From Pseudomonadales bacterium (GTDB lineage Bacteria > Pseudomonadota > Gammaproteobacteria > Pseudomonadales > Azotimanducaceae): a stretch of 64,000 bases of DNA. Made by a program: the position numbers and the translations under genes. The DNA lies in contig WLWP01000002.1 of NCBI GenBank assembly GCA_012103505.1, positions 310,001 through 374,000 of the forward strand. Direction: 5' to 3'. A model generated the notes under the pieces. The model made no database searches and had not been told where the DNA came from. It worked only from the letters and a program-made list of their open reading frames with translations. Numbering within the stretch: position 1 is the first letter of the stretch; every line of letters begins with the position of its first letter. Shown here piece by piece: positions 1 through 9,385 of the stretch.

Positions 1-444
1 CATGTTCGAATGTTTGTTAGTCACCTCAGGGACCAGGCTAACCAGCACGTCACTGGCTCCCGGCCGAATACCAATCACTCGACTAGCTGCCCTTCCCCAG
101 TGGCTCTCCCTGACAGAGTTGCCATTCACCAGACCAATGCTCGCAAGCGTGTCATCAGGAGCAAGCCAAATATTGGCGAGCAGTGTTTCCGCCAATGGCA
201 ACGGCACAGCAAACTGACCACAGACCATGAGGAAGGCAAATAGATCCGCTTCGTCAGTGCCACTGCCTTCGCTACCTAACTGATGAAAGCCATTGGCGAC
301 CACCAATTGCCATAGTTCGTCTGGAAATTCACCGAGCTCTGCCGCATCTAGCATCTTTTTGTCGACGTGGTCGGCAAACATCTTTGTGGCCGTATCGACT
401 ATCAGCTGTCTTGTATCCATTTCTTTTCCAGCTTCTTCGCTCAT
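1..444 (-). CDS. acyl-CoA dehydrogenase, N-terminal part (cut by window edge)
   Basis: The frame is open from the start codon at 444 to the window edge, so only the first 148 or so residues are seen. The N-terminus resembles the smaller partner of paired acyl-CoA dehydrogenases: a helical start (DTRQLIVDTATKMFADHV) followed by a segment like 'ELWQLVVANGFHQLG'. The ATG overlaps the TGA of the upstream acyl-CoA dehydrogenase by four bases (ATGA), so the two are translationally coupled. Tandem pairs of this kind often form heteromeric enzymes acting on bulky CoA esters such as steroid side chains; that role is inference here. The FAD and catalytic regions lie outside the window. Confidence 0.75.
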   Translation of the reverse strand, partial: MSEEAGKEMDTRQLIVDTATKMFADHVDKKMLDAAELGEFPDELWQLVVANGFHQLGSEGSGTDEADLFAFLMVCGQFAVPLPLAETLLANIWLAPDDTLASIGLVNGNSVRESHWGRAASRVIGIRPGASDVLVSLVPEVTNKHSNM

Positions 445-1571
445 CTTAATCCCAAGCCACGCGCGATCACCCCGCGGAGTATTTCTCTGGTTCCACCGCG
501 CAATGTGAACGAGGGTGAAAGCAACATCGTTTCCTCATAGGTACGACGGTAGACGGATTGCTCAGCCCCCGAAGGTAGTGCCATGCGAGCGATCTCCGGC
601 AGCATTTTTTCAAAGTTATTGCCTAGTTCTTTCACAAGCGCTGCTTCAACCGCTACGTCCTTCTTATTCTCTAGCATACCCGCCACAGAAATCGACATTC
701 TGCGCATCGTCATAATGGACGCAGCAATGCGACCAATGGCAGCCGCTTGATGGGGCGCAGGCTCCGGCCCACATGCTCTTACCAACTCTACAAACACTCG
801 GAACGCGGAGAGAAAACGCTCAGGACCACTGCGTTCGTAGGAAAGTTCTGATGTCACTTGTTCCCAACCGTTGCCGGGCTCGCCGACGACGCGATCAGCT
901 GGGACGACAACATCGTCAAAGACAACCTCATTGAAATCTTCGCCGCCCGCCATGTTGGCAATTGGACGAACATCTACACCATCATTGCGTAGATCGACAA
1001 TTATCTGGGACAAACCGGCGTGGCGGTTGTCTGTCTGCGGTGCGGTTCTTACTAAGCAAATAATGAAGTGATTTCGGTGCGCGTCCGTGGTCCAGATTTT
1101 GGTGCCGTTGATGCGATAGCTGTCGCCATCCTTGTCCGCGGTCGTGCGAACCGACGCCAAATCTGAGCCCGTATCCGGTTCAGACATGCCAATGGAAAAA
1201 TAAGCCTCACCGCGCGTAATCTGGGGTAAATAGAAGTCTTTTTGCGCGTTCGTACCAAAGCGCAGTAACAGCGGCCCACTTTGTCTATCTGCTATCCAGT
1301 GAGCGCTCACCGGGGCACCTGCGGCCAAAACCTCTTCAGTGACAACGTAGCGTTCAAAAAAAGAAAGTTCGCTACCGCCGTACGCCTTCGGCCAAGTCAT
1401 ACCAATCCAACCTTGCTCGCCGAGCTTCTGGCTAAATTCTGGGTCGTGACCAGTACTGAAATCTGAATTGGGTCTTTCAAAGTGCGCGCGGTGACGATCT
1501 AGAAAGCTCCGCACTTCCGCCCTTAAGTCTTCAGTCTCCTCCCGGAGGCTGATCCGATCAAACTGCAACAT
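441..1571 (-). CDS. acyl-CoA dehydrogenase
   Basis: FAD enzyme introducing the alpha-beta double bond in acyl-CoA. The product is 376 residues from the ATG at 1571 (MLQFDRISLREET); an in-frame extension to 1619 is possible but looks non-homologous. Family marks are the middle-domain 'SIGMSEPDTGSDLASVRTTA' segment, 'INGTKIWTT' and the C-terminal 'GGTREILRGVIARGLGL'. It is followed by a second acyl-CoA dehydrogenase gene with an ATGA overlap, which suggests a two-subunit enzyme. The substrate cannot be told from sequence. Confidence 0.93.
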   Translation of the reverse strand: MLQFDRISLREETEDLRAEVRSFLDRHRAHFERPNSDFSTGHDPEFSQKLGEQGWIGMTWPKAYGGSELSFFERYVVTEEVLAAGAPVSAHWIADRQSGPLLLRFGTNAQKDFYLPQITRGEAYFSIGMSEPDTGSDLASVRTTADKDGDSYRINGTKIWTTDAHRNHFIICLVRTAPQTDNRHAGLSQIIVDLRNDGVDVRPIANMAGGEDFNEVVFDDVVVPADRVVGEPGNGWEQVTSELSYERSGPERFLSAFRVFVELVRACGPEPAPHQAAAIGRIAASIMTMRRMSISVAGMLENKKDVAVEAALVKELGNNFEKMLPEIARMALPSGAEQSVYRRTYEETMLLSPSFTLRGGTREILRGVIARGLGLR

Positions 1572-1669
1572 CAGTAAACCTGGTTCAATTGAGCAGCGCA
1601 GTGTAATCGGCATGGACAAACGACCTCAAGGCCCTGGCACTTTAGGACCACGATCAGTACATTACGCTT

Positions 1670-2077
1670 ATGCAGTCATCAGCAGCGATCGCCGAGCACT
1701 TCGAACCCGTTTTCAAAGATATTCGTGAACGAGCAACCGTCACAGAGCGTTTTATCGACCGTGATTTGTACCGAGTATACATTTCCACCCTCTGGTCGAA
1801 TGTCGTCCTCTCTCCGGATGAAGTCGGCTTGGACGAAGAAGATTTACCTGAGCTACACGATATAGTGATCGCGGAGATCAGCGACGCAATCGGCGCGATC
1901 GATTCGCTGCATGAAGTCTTCCAGTTTATTTCTTCCAAAGATGGTGAGAGAGCAATGCTGGAGGCTCGCCTGACCCAATCGCACAAAGATTTGCTGCAAT
2001 ACTTCGCGAGCATGATTCTTGACCCTGACGGGCACAAACGATACATGGACTACGTGCGGGAAAAACAGAAAAAGTAG
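1670..2077 (+). CDS. hypothetical protein, 135 aa
   Basis: I do not recognise a family. The product is acidic and predicted helical, without signal peptide or membrane segment. The middle holds a run of acidic residues (SPDEVGLDEEDLPELHD) and the C-terminus is lysine-rich. It starts at ATG 1670, divergent from the acyl-CoA dehydrogenase, and converges on the yjbQ-like gene with 15 bases between stops. A 130-codon ORF on the other strand (1654-2046) is taken as its shadow, because the plus-strand product has a more protein-like composition. Confidence 0.6.
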   Translation: MQSSAAIAEHFEPVFKDIRERATVTERFIDRDLYRVYISTLWSNVVLSPDEVGLDEEDLPELHDIVIAEISDAIGAIDSLHEVFQFISSKDGERAMLEARLTQSHKDLLQYFASMILDPDGHKRYMDYVREKQKK

Positions 2078-2092
2078 CCTGTCGTGCGAATT

Positions 2093-2503
2093 CTATGCCG
2101 CGATCACGCTGACAATAATCTCTCTTTCGCCACGGTGATGTCGGTGTTCCCACAAAAAGATACCCTGCCATGTTCCTAGTGACATCTTTCCATCCATTAT
2201 AGGGATCGACAACGAAGTCGCCGTCAGGGCGGACTTGATATGAGCGGGCATGTCATCCGGTCCTTCTTGGGTATGGGTGTACAGCGGGTCATTTTCAGGC
2301 ACTAATCGATTTAACCAAGCCTCAAGATCGCGCTGTGCGGCTGGATCTGCATTCTCTTGAAGTAGCAGACTCGCAGAAGTGTGACGGATGAAAAGTGTGA
2401 CGAGCCCCTCATTAACCCGGGAATCAGCTAACACATCCTGCACTTTGTGCGTGAAGTCATAGAGCCCTTGCGAGCCGACAGATAAGTTGATGACTGCGTT
2501 CAA
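2093..2503 (-). CDS. yjbQ: YjbQ family protein (UPF0047)
   Basis: Small cytosolic protein of 136 residues, the usual length for the family. Hallmarks are 'VTLFIRHTSASLLLQENADP' near residue 37, 'YTHTQEGPDDMPAHIKSALT', and 'MSLGTWQGIFLWEHRHH' near the C-terminus. YjbQ proteins form trimers with conserved histidines and have been reported to have weak thiamine-phosphate synthase activity; the true role is unclear. It lies just upstream of the oppositely oriented GGDEF/EAL gene, so the 20-base gap must hold start signals for both. Confidence 0.9.
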   Translation of the reverse strand: MNAVINLSVGSQGLYDFTHKVQDVLADSRVNEGLVTLFIRHTSASLLLQENADPAAQRDLEAWLNRLVPENDPLYTHTQEGPDDMPAHIKSALTATSLSIPIMDGKMSLGTWQGIFLWEHRHHRGEREIIVSVIAA

Positions 2504-2523
2504 AGGATTGTATCGCTCCCTAA

Positions 2524-5500
2524 ATGAACTTGGTCACGAATGATATGACATCTTCGTGGTGGCGGCAGCTGATTAACATTACAGCACCCATCACTCTTCT
2601 TGCCATGGGCACGTGGCTCGCTTGGATGTACACCGACCAACCCATCGCGTTGGCATTGCTATTGCTCGCGATCCTCACCGCCAACCTAACCGATCGACGC
2701 GGTGCGACGTTACTCGTCACGATGATCGCGACTGTTTGCCTTGCAACCCCTTACCTTTTTAGCGCAACCCTCCCGAGCGGCAGCCAGAGTCTTTGGTTCG
2801 CGTGTCTCTGGAGCGCAGCGGCCCTTCTGAACTGGGACCCTAAACGCGGCAGCATCGATGTCGACGAGCTTAAAAGAGCCCTTCACGATGCGCCAACCGG
2901 CCTCCTCATAACCGACCTCAGCGGCAAGATCGTCACGGTCAACGAGTCAATGGCTAAGGTTCTTCACAAAAAACAAAAAGAGTTGCAAGGCGTTCGCTTG
3001 GTCGACCTGGTCGGCAATTCACTATGGGATCTAATCAACGAACAAACAGAGACACTAGCCCGCGGTGACTCACTCGATGTTCAGTTTGAACTTGAAGCTA
3101 ACGGCCAGAATCGAATTTTTTATGGCTACGGAAAGCTTGCACGGGATAGCAAAGGCAAACCTCGGTTCTATGTCATCCAGGTCAACGATCTGACAGACGA
3201 ACAAGCAGCCAAACGGGCACTTGATGAAGCCAACAGCCAGTTGCGAAGCGTTCTTTCACACAGCTCGGACGTCATTTTCGTCTTAAACCAAAAGTTGAAA
3301 GTGACATTTGCTAACCAGACGGCGAGTGGCATCTTAAACAGAGAGATTTCAACGATAGTTGGTCAACAGTTCTACAACCTAATCGGACAAAGTGATCGAC
3401 GGCGACTCATGCAGACGCTCGAATCGTTTCATCGCCAGGGTAGGCGGGAAATTTCCATCGGCACCATTACACTCATTGGTATGCAAGAGTTGAGTGTCCA
3501 AGCTCGCGTTGCCCGGATCACGGATGCCTCGACCTCTTCCTACGCGATTATCTGCACTGTCGACCGTGCTGAGTTACACGCTCGCGAAGCCACGAAAATC
3601 TCTGAAGCTCGTTTCTCCCAGGTCTTCCACCGAAACCCTGACGCTATCCTGATATTGCGCGCATCAGACAACATGGTGATCGATTTCAACCAGGGGTTCA
3701 CCGATCTTCTAGGGTATTCACGCGAAGATGCGATCGGAGATCCTGAGCTCGAAAAACAGTTTTGGGTAAATGCCAATGAACGCCTCGCACTTGCCGAGCG
3801 AATGCGCACTGAAAAAGAAATTATTGGCTACGAAACCACATTCCGTGCGGTTAATGGCGGCCTACTCCATGTCGAAATAGCACTGCGTTACATTGAGATC
3901 GACGGCGACTTGTGTCTGTTGTGTCTTGGTCGCGACATCACAAAGCGAATTTCTGCCGAAGCCGCGTTGATTGAAACCGAAGAGAAGTTCGAGAAGGTTT
4001 TTACCCAGAGTCCCGATGGCATCATCATCATTCGCCAAGCCGACAACATCATTACAGACCTTAACGACGCATTCATTGAGCGCTCTGGCTACATTCGCGA
4101 AGATTACATTGGGAAAAAGTTCACTAAGTTTCTACCCACGGAATCGCAACAAGAACTGCCCGAGCTCGCCGAGGCTTTGAATTCTGAAGGCATGTTCGAC
4201 AACCGCGAAATCACGTTCTACAGTCGAGAACAAGAGCCGCTGCCTTCCCTGATTTCAGGAACCGTTCTTGAGCTTGGCGGCGAGACCTACACCATGGTCA
4301 TCGCTAAAGACATCAGTAAGCAACGCGCCACTGAAGAGCGCCTCCGGCGCAGCGAACAACGCTTTCGTGGCATCTTCGAGAACGCACCGATAGGCATTCT
4401 TCTGGTGGACATGCAGGGCCGCATATTCCAAGCAAATCACACCGCCGCTACTTTGCTCGCCTACGACGAACAACACATGTACGGCATACACGTTTCTAGG
4501 CTCGTACCTCACGAAGATCGACAAGATCTTAAAAAACTCCTCGAACAGCTCTCTCTACGTTCCTCGCCGCAACACAAATCTGAAAGAAAACTCTGCTGTC
4601 AGAACGGCATAGAAATGTGGGCAAACATCAACATCCTCCTGCAGCGCGACCGCGATGACATGCCTTCTTATTTCATCGTTCAGCTAGCAGATATCTCGGA
4701 TATAAAGCGAGGTCAGGAACGAATGGAGCAAATGGCGTTCTACGACACGCTAACCAACCTTGCCAACCGCCGCTTGTTCCATGATCGGCTGACGCACGCG
4801 ATCGAAACGTGTGCTCGAAGTAACCGCTCGGCCGCTCTCCTCTATCTAGACTTAGACAACTTCAAACGAGTAAACGATACGCTCGGCCACGAAGCAGGCG
4901 ATTTTCTACTACGGGAAGTTGCCGACCGTCTGCGCAATTGTGTGCGACAGGAAGACACTGTCGGGCGAACAGGCGGCGACGAATTCACTATCTTGCTAAA
5001 CGACATAACAACGCCTTCGGATGCCGGACTAGTAGCGCAGAAGATCCTCAATCACCTGCGAGAGCCACTGGACCTCGATGGGCATCCTCTGGTTGTGACG
5101 ACTAGCATCGGTGTGACGATTCTACCCTCTGATGGCAAAGACCCAAATATCCTAATGCGCAACGCCGACCTCGCCATGTACAAAGCAAAGGAGCGAGGAC
5201 GCAACAACTATCAATTCTATAGCGACGATCTCAATCACAATGCTGTAAAACGTCTCCGGACCGAATACGAGATCCGCCAAGCACTCGACCTCGATCAATT
5301 TGAGCTCTTCTATCAGCCCAAGATTTCTCTGCAGACAATGCAAATCGTAGGGGTTGAAAGCTTGATTCGCTGGAACCACCCAGAACGTGGTTTACTCGGT
5401 CCTCACGAGTTCATTGAGATTGCGGAAGACACCGGTAGCATCATAGATATCGGCAGCTGGGTGATCGAAGAAGCGTGTCGGGCTTGCCAGACACTAAATG

Positions 5501-6036
5501 CAAATTCCGACCGCCCGATCGATGTGGCCATCAACATTTCGCCACGTCAGTTCCGTGACCCAAATTTGGTGACCACTTTGCGCAGAAGCATGCGCGAACT
5601 GGCTTTGAATCCAGCAAACATCGAAATCGAGATCACTGAAACAATGCTGATGCAGGATGTAGAGGCAGCGGAGATGACTATATCTCGGTTTTCTGACCTT
5701 GGCGTCCGGCTTGCCATCGACGACTTTGGCACAGGGTACTCATCACTGATTTACCTCAAGCGATTTCCAATCAACACTGTAAAAGTCGACCGAAGCTTCG
5801 TTATGGAGCTACCGCACAACCCAGACGACTTGGCTATAACGCGCGCGGTCGTCGCGATGGCACACCAATTAAATATGGAAGTTGTAGCCGAAGGCGTTGA
5901 AACCACTGCTCAGTTGGAATGCCTAGCAGCGGAAGATTGCGAGTATGCGCAAGGGTTCTTGTTCAGCAAACCCGTACCTATGCACGAAGTCCAGGCGCTC
6001 ATCGCAAAAGATCCAGCCCTGGCAATCGGCGGATAG
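2524..6036 (+). CDS. membrane PAS-GGDEF-EAL protein (cyclic-di-GMP turnover)
   Basis: A 1170-residue protein that should make and/or break cyclic di-GMP. Two or three hydrophobic segments occur in the first 95 residues, then about five PAS domains (roughly 115-225, 233-345, 358-480, 485-605 and 613-735), GGDEF (about 740-900) and EAL (about 915-1160). The GGDEF motif is intact near residue 817 and is preceded by an RxxD inhibitory site (RQED) five residues upstream. The EAL signature reads ESL near 944, but the other catalytic marks are present (NISPRQ, EIEITE, DDFGTGYSS, AEGVE). Both activities are therefore plausible. The many PAS domains suggest sensing of redox, light or small ligands, which is inference. 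Confidence 0.93.
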   Translation: MNLVTNDMTSSWWRQLINITAPITLLAMGTWLAWMYTDQPIALALLLLAILTANLTDRRGATLLVTMIATVCLATPYLFSATLPSGSQSLWFACLWSAAALLNWDPKRGSIDVDELKRALHDAPTGLLITDLSGKIVTVNESMAKVLHKKQKELQGVRLVDLVGNSLWDLINEQTETLARGDSLDVQFELEANGQNRIFYGYGKLARDSKGKPRFYVIQVNDLTDEQAAKRALDEANSQLRSVLSHSSDVIFVLNQKLKVTFANQTASGILNREISTIVGQQFYNLIGQSDRRRLMQTLESFHRQGRREISIGTITLIGMQELSVQARVARITDASTSSYAIICTVDRAELHAREATKISEARFSQVFHRNPDAILILRASDNMVIDFNQGFTDLLGYSREDAIGDPELEKQFWVNANERLALAERMRTEKEIIGYETTFRAVNGGLLHVEIALRYIEIDGDLCLLCLGRDITKRISAEAALIETEEKFEKVFTQSPDGIIIIRQADNIITDLNDAFIERSGYIREDYIGKKFTKFLPTESQQELPELAEALNSEGMFDNREITFYSREQEPLPSLISGTVLELGGETYTMVIAKDISKQRATEERLRRSEQRFRGIFENAPIGILLVDMQGRIFQANHTAATLLAYDEQHMYGIHVSRLVPHEDRQDLKKLLEQLSLRSSPQHKSERKLCCQNGIEMWANINILLQRDRDDMPSYFIVQLADISDIKRGQERMEQMAFYDTLTNLANRRLFHDRLTHAIETCARSNRSAALLYLDLDNFKRVNDTLGHEAGDFLLREVADRLRNCVRQEDTVGRTGGDEFTILLNDITTPSDAGLVAQKILNHLREPLDLDGHPLVVTTSIGVTILPSDGKDPNILMRNADLAMYKAKERGRNNYQFYSDDLNHNAVKRLRTEYEIRQALDLDQFELFYQPKISLQTMQIVGVESLIRWNHPERGLLGPHEFIEIAEDTGSIIDIGSWVIEEACRACQTLNANSDRPIDVAINISPRQFRDPNLVTTLRRSMRELALNPANIEIEITETMLMQDVEAAEMTISRFSDLGVRLAIDDFGTGYSSLIYLKRFPINTVKVDRSFVMELPHNPDDLAITRAVVAMAHQLNMEVVAEGVETTAQLECLAAEDCEYAQGFLFSKPVPMHEVQALIAKDPALAIGG

Positions 6037-6042
6037 CACCAC

Positions 6043-8610
6043 TTAGACAGGCTTGCCCACCTTTCCCGTTTGCGGTGTGGAACTCTCGGTCCCCGCCATC
6101 GCTAAGAGTACGGGTAGCAAAAACACGGTGAACAGTAAAAGAAAACCGATCGATATCGTTAGCAGTACACCAATCGATGCGGTCCCCATGTGGGGCGAAA
6201 TGGACAGTGCCGCGAAGGCGCCTATCGTCGTCATGGTCGATAACACAACCGCACGAGGCGTGCTTGAATGCATCAAATGATCCACATCCCCCTCACCGAA
6301 ATATCGGTCGACAACATGTATGCCGTTGTCGACGCCTAAGCCAAATATCAAAGGCAAGACTAAGATGTTAGCCATATTCAACGGCATCCCTATCACAACG
6401 CCAATGGCAAACGAACATAAGGCAGCCAGCACCAGCGGAAACAACACCAACGTAGCAGTCCGAGCACCACGCAAAACTAACAAGAGAATCAAACCAATTC
6501 CGATAAACGCATAAAGAAGCGCTTGTTGAAAAGATCCAATAACAATCTGACCAACGCCCCACTCTATGACCGGCCTCCCAGTCGCGGTCGGTTGGAGCGC
6601 TCTTGTTGCCGTTATGAATTCAGATAACGCTTCAACTTTCGCTATGTTTTCCTCGGGCTGAATAACGGTTAGATATCGACCTGTGGACCCGACCAACCTG
6701 TTCCGAATACTCTCTGGCAAATCATCAAAGCCCACTTGCGCGACAGTGAGAGCCCTTTGCAGCCACTGCATTTCTAGAAGAAGCCCATCCAAGACTACAG
6801 CCTGCCATTCTCGCCATACATCGTCTTCCACCGCTGCAAACCGTTCGAGCAGTTGCGCAAGCTCTGCTTCCTGGCCCTGTATCCCTCTGGCAACCACGCT
6901 CGCCTGAAATGCAGCAGCTTCTGCTCGTGTCTTGTCGACTTTGGGATTGGTAGCCGCAACTTCTCCGTCCAAGAAATCCCAGTACATAAGCTGAAGATCT
7001 TCCAAACCTTCGAGCTTTTCGATCTGCTCAAGCGGTACACGATCTTGAGGAACGAAAACTTCGCGAACCACGCCCAGCGCTTCAAGCGGCGCAGGATCAA
7101 GCGGATCGGAGGAAACTACCGCAAGCTGATAGTCAGTCGACAAGCCTTCACGTTGCAGCTCCCGCAATGCCAGCATCGACTCGCTATCAGGGTCCTTGAT
7201 CGCAAGCACGCTGTAGTCGAAAGATGACTTGGCGGTGCCGTAGGCTGCCACCAATCCACCCATAACCACAGCCGTTAGGACAGCTCTGCGACGGGCCAAC
7301 AACCACCGAACTATGCCCTCGCTCGTGGGAAGGTCCATTTCATGCGCACTAGGTTGTCCCGCTTGTGTGTAAAACGCAGGTAGGAAGGTAAACGTCAGAA
7401 AGGCGGCAATCACCATACCACCGGCACTAATTACCCCAAGATCGGCCAATCCTTGATAGGCGGTAGGGAAAAACCCCATGAAGCCCACGGCTGTGGTCAA
7501 CGAGCAGAGCGCAATCGCACGGCCCACGCTGCGCGTTGAAGCCAATAACGCCTCTTCTGTGACATTGTCACCCCGATTAACCGCTTCTTGAAAACGCAAG
7601 GAAAAGTGCAGGGCGAAATCCACACCCAAACCAAAGAACATGACCACAAAAACAATCGATAAGGTGTTGTACTCACCGACCGTCAGCATCGCATAAGCCG
7701 ATGTCCACAGTACCCCGATAGCCAACATCGAGAAGGTCGCGATAATGATTTTTGCGGAACGAACACCGACAATCAAAACAAGAAACAGGAGTACCAACGC
7801 AAGCCAACCTGCCGTGGTCACACCCGTGATAGCAGCTTCTATCTCTTCGTGCTGTAACGGGATCTCGCCGGTGAACTGGACCCGAACACCAGATGGTAAG
7901 GTCAGGTCATCGCGTAGCGTTCGAAGCGCTGCCATTACCTCAGCATCGGGCAACGTGGCGTCGAAGGATGACTTCGGCTTTACATAGATTAGTTGGTAGC
8001 GTACTGAGTCGTTGGCAAAAAATACGTCAGCCCATCGAACGTTAGACGGCGTTCCTGCGAGAACCGCCTCACCGGAGGCGAGCAGATGCTCAGTGACTAC
8101 TTCCAACGGTGCATCGGTCCCGTTTTCAATCGCATCTTGTAGCAAATCAAACGCGGTCCCGAGCCTCGCATCCACGGCCATTCTTGCCACTAGCGGTTGG
8201 GCTTGGGCAAGACGATCAACCATTCCGTCAAACTGCTCAAGATTTAGATAAAGCAACGCATGGTCGCGAAAAAAGGGCTCGGCGCCGGGAGCCACCACGG
8301 AGCTGAATCGATCTTCCATTTGCTCTAGACGTTCGACTAATTTCTTCGTGACCGTTTCGACGTCAGTGATCGATGAGCTACTAATGACTATAACTGCAGT
8401 TTTGACGAGCTCCGGAAATTCCTGTTGGAAGTCGTCAAAATCAACACGCCAGTCCGATGTTTGATCGATGAGCTGACTGAGATCAGAGTTGATGCGGAAT
8501 TGAGTGACCGCGACCCAACCGAGCACCAACGTCGCGGCACAAATTAGGGCAAGGGCGAATTTGCTGTTACGCGAGACGAATCTGACCCAAAGTACGAGAA
8601 AGGAGGTCAT
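6043..8610 (-). CDS. RND-superfamily exporter, MMPL/HpnN type
   Basis: An 855-residue inner-membrane protein with the two-fold RND arrangement: a first helix near 18-38, a periplasmic domain, a helix bundle near 265-420, a second periplasmic domain and a second bundle near 690-845. Each half carries the conserved 'GLGVD' motif, once as GLGVDFALH and once as GLGVDNGIH. MMPL and HpnN proteins move lipids such as hopanoids. It is the last gene of the minus-strand operon, 37 bases after mlaA and close to mlaC, the association seen for lipid-trafficking RND proteins. The cargo is unknown. Confidence 0.9.
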   Translation of the reverse strand: MTSFLVLWVRFVSRNSKFALALICAATLVLGWVAVTQFRINSDLSQLIDQTSDWRVDFDDFQQEFPELVKTAVIVISSSSITDVETVTKKLVERLEQMEDRFSSVVAPGAEPFFRDHALLYLNLEQFDGMVDRLAQAQPLVARMAVDARLGTAFDLLQDAIENGTDAPLEVVTEHLLASGEAVLAGTPSNVRWADVFFANDSVRYQLIYVKPKSSFDATLPDAEVMAALRTLRDDLTLPSGVRVQFTGEIPLQHEEIEAAITGVTTAGWLALVLLFLVLIVGVRSAKIIIATFSMLAIGVLWTSAYAMLTVGEYNTLSIVFVVMFFGLGVDFALHFSLRFQEAVNRGDNVTEEALLASTRSVGRAIALCSLTTAVGFMGFFPTAYQGLADLGVISAGGMVIAAFLTFTFLPAFYTQAGQPSAHEMDLPTSEGIVRWLLARRRAVLTAVVMGGLVAAYGTAKSSFDYSVLAIKDPDSESMLALRELQREGLSTDYQLAVVSSDPLDPAPLEALGVVREVFVPQDRVPLEQIEKLEGLEDLQLMYWDFLDGEVAATNPKVDKTRAEAAAFQASVVARGIQGQEAELAQLLERFAAVEDDVWREWQAVVLDGLLLEMQWLQRALTVAQVGFDDLPESIRNRLVGSTGRYLTVIQPEENIAKVEALSEFITATRALQPTATGRPVIEWGVGQIVIGSFQQALLYAFIGIGLILLLVLRGARTATLVLFPLVLAALCSFAIGVVIGMPLNMANILVLPLIFGLGVDNGIHVVDRYFGEGDVDHLMHSSTPRAVVLSTMTTIGAFAALSISPHMGTASIGVLLTISIGFLLLFTVFLLPVLLAMAGTESSTPQTGKVGKPV

Positions 8611-8647
8611 GAGCTAGCGAGTTCCCTCGGGAACCGGCCATCGAACG

Positions 8648-9385
8648 CTATTCTTCATCCCCGAAGTCGTCAAATTCATCAAATAGGTCATCGAGCGGTG
8701 GATCACCATCATAGATGAGGTATTTGCGACGCTGTATGTAACCATCACGGGTGAACGTATACGGATCCAACGCACTAGCATCCCGAACATCTGTTGTCGT
8801 CAAAAGCGCAGCGCGAGCGTTTACTAGATCAACGACGCTTGCCGGCCAAGGATAGTCGGAACCGATAATCAGCCTGGGAATGTAGCCGCGAATAATCGTG
8901 GATGGAAGATCACGAATCGTTGCAGGCCCGAGAAATGGCACATACACGAAACGACTCTTGCGCCAACCCCACACAGCTAGAGTCTGGCCGAAGTCCTCCT
9001 CTTGGTATCTGAGACCCACATCACTTGCTGGGTCGAACAAACCTGCCAATCCGATGGTGCTATTTACGATGAAGCGACCAAAGTCCTCTCCGCCAGCTCT
9101 TGGTTTACCCTGCAAAAAACCATTTGCAGAACTTCCGAGCGTCCGCAGGTTAGCAAAGACATTGCTGACTCGTTTCTCCACAAAATCAGGCATTACCTTT
9201 TGGTAGCCACGGGCAACAGGCACTAGAACATTTCTGTCAACGCTATCTGAGATATCGTAACTGGTTCTATTAAAGCTCTCGTGATGATCATAGACCGCGA
9301 AATCATCTCCTTCGAGCGTCGCACAACCACCAAGTAGAACCGCTGCGATGGTGGACAACCAGAATTGTCTGGAATACATGTTCAC
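8648..9385 (-). CDS. mlaA: MlaA (VacJ) outer-membrane lipoprotein
   Basis: The 245-residue product has a lipoprotein signal with lipobox LGGC (about residue 21) and MlaA family features: 'SFNRTSYDISDSVDRNVL', 'RVSNVFANLRTLGSSANGFLQGK', 'FGRFIVNSTIGLAGLFDPA' and 'FGQTLAVWG'. MlaA forms an outer-membrane ring that takes phospholipids from the outer leaflet and passes them to MlaC. The ATG overlaps the mlaC stop by four bases. The C-terminus is strongly acidic (DLFDEFDDFGDEE). No mlaBDEF genes are in the window; the partner membrane machinery here seems to be the RND protein and possibly the TRAP permease. Confidence 0.93.
   Translation of the reverse strand: MNMYSRQFWLSTIAAVLLGGCATLEGDDFAVYDHHESFNRTSYDISDSVDRNVLVPVARGYQKVMPDFVEKRVSNVFANLRTLGSSANGFLQGKPRAGGEDFGRFIVNSTIGLAGLFDPASDVGLRYQEEDFGQTLAVWGWRKSRFVYVPFLGPATIRDLPSTIIRGYIPRLIIGSDYPWPASVVDLVNARAALLTTTDVRDASALDPYTFTRDGYIQRRKYLIYDGDPPLDDLFDEFDDFGDEE

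Noticed and set aside
1654..2046. 130-codon minus-strand ORF opposite the hypothetical gene at 1670
   Set aside because: Serine/arginine-rich composition of a shadow frame; the plus-strand frame is acidic and protein-like.
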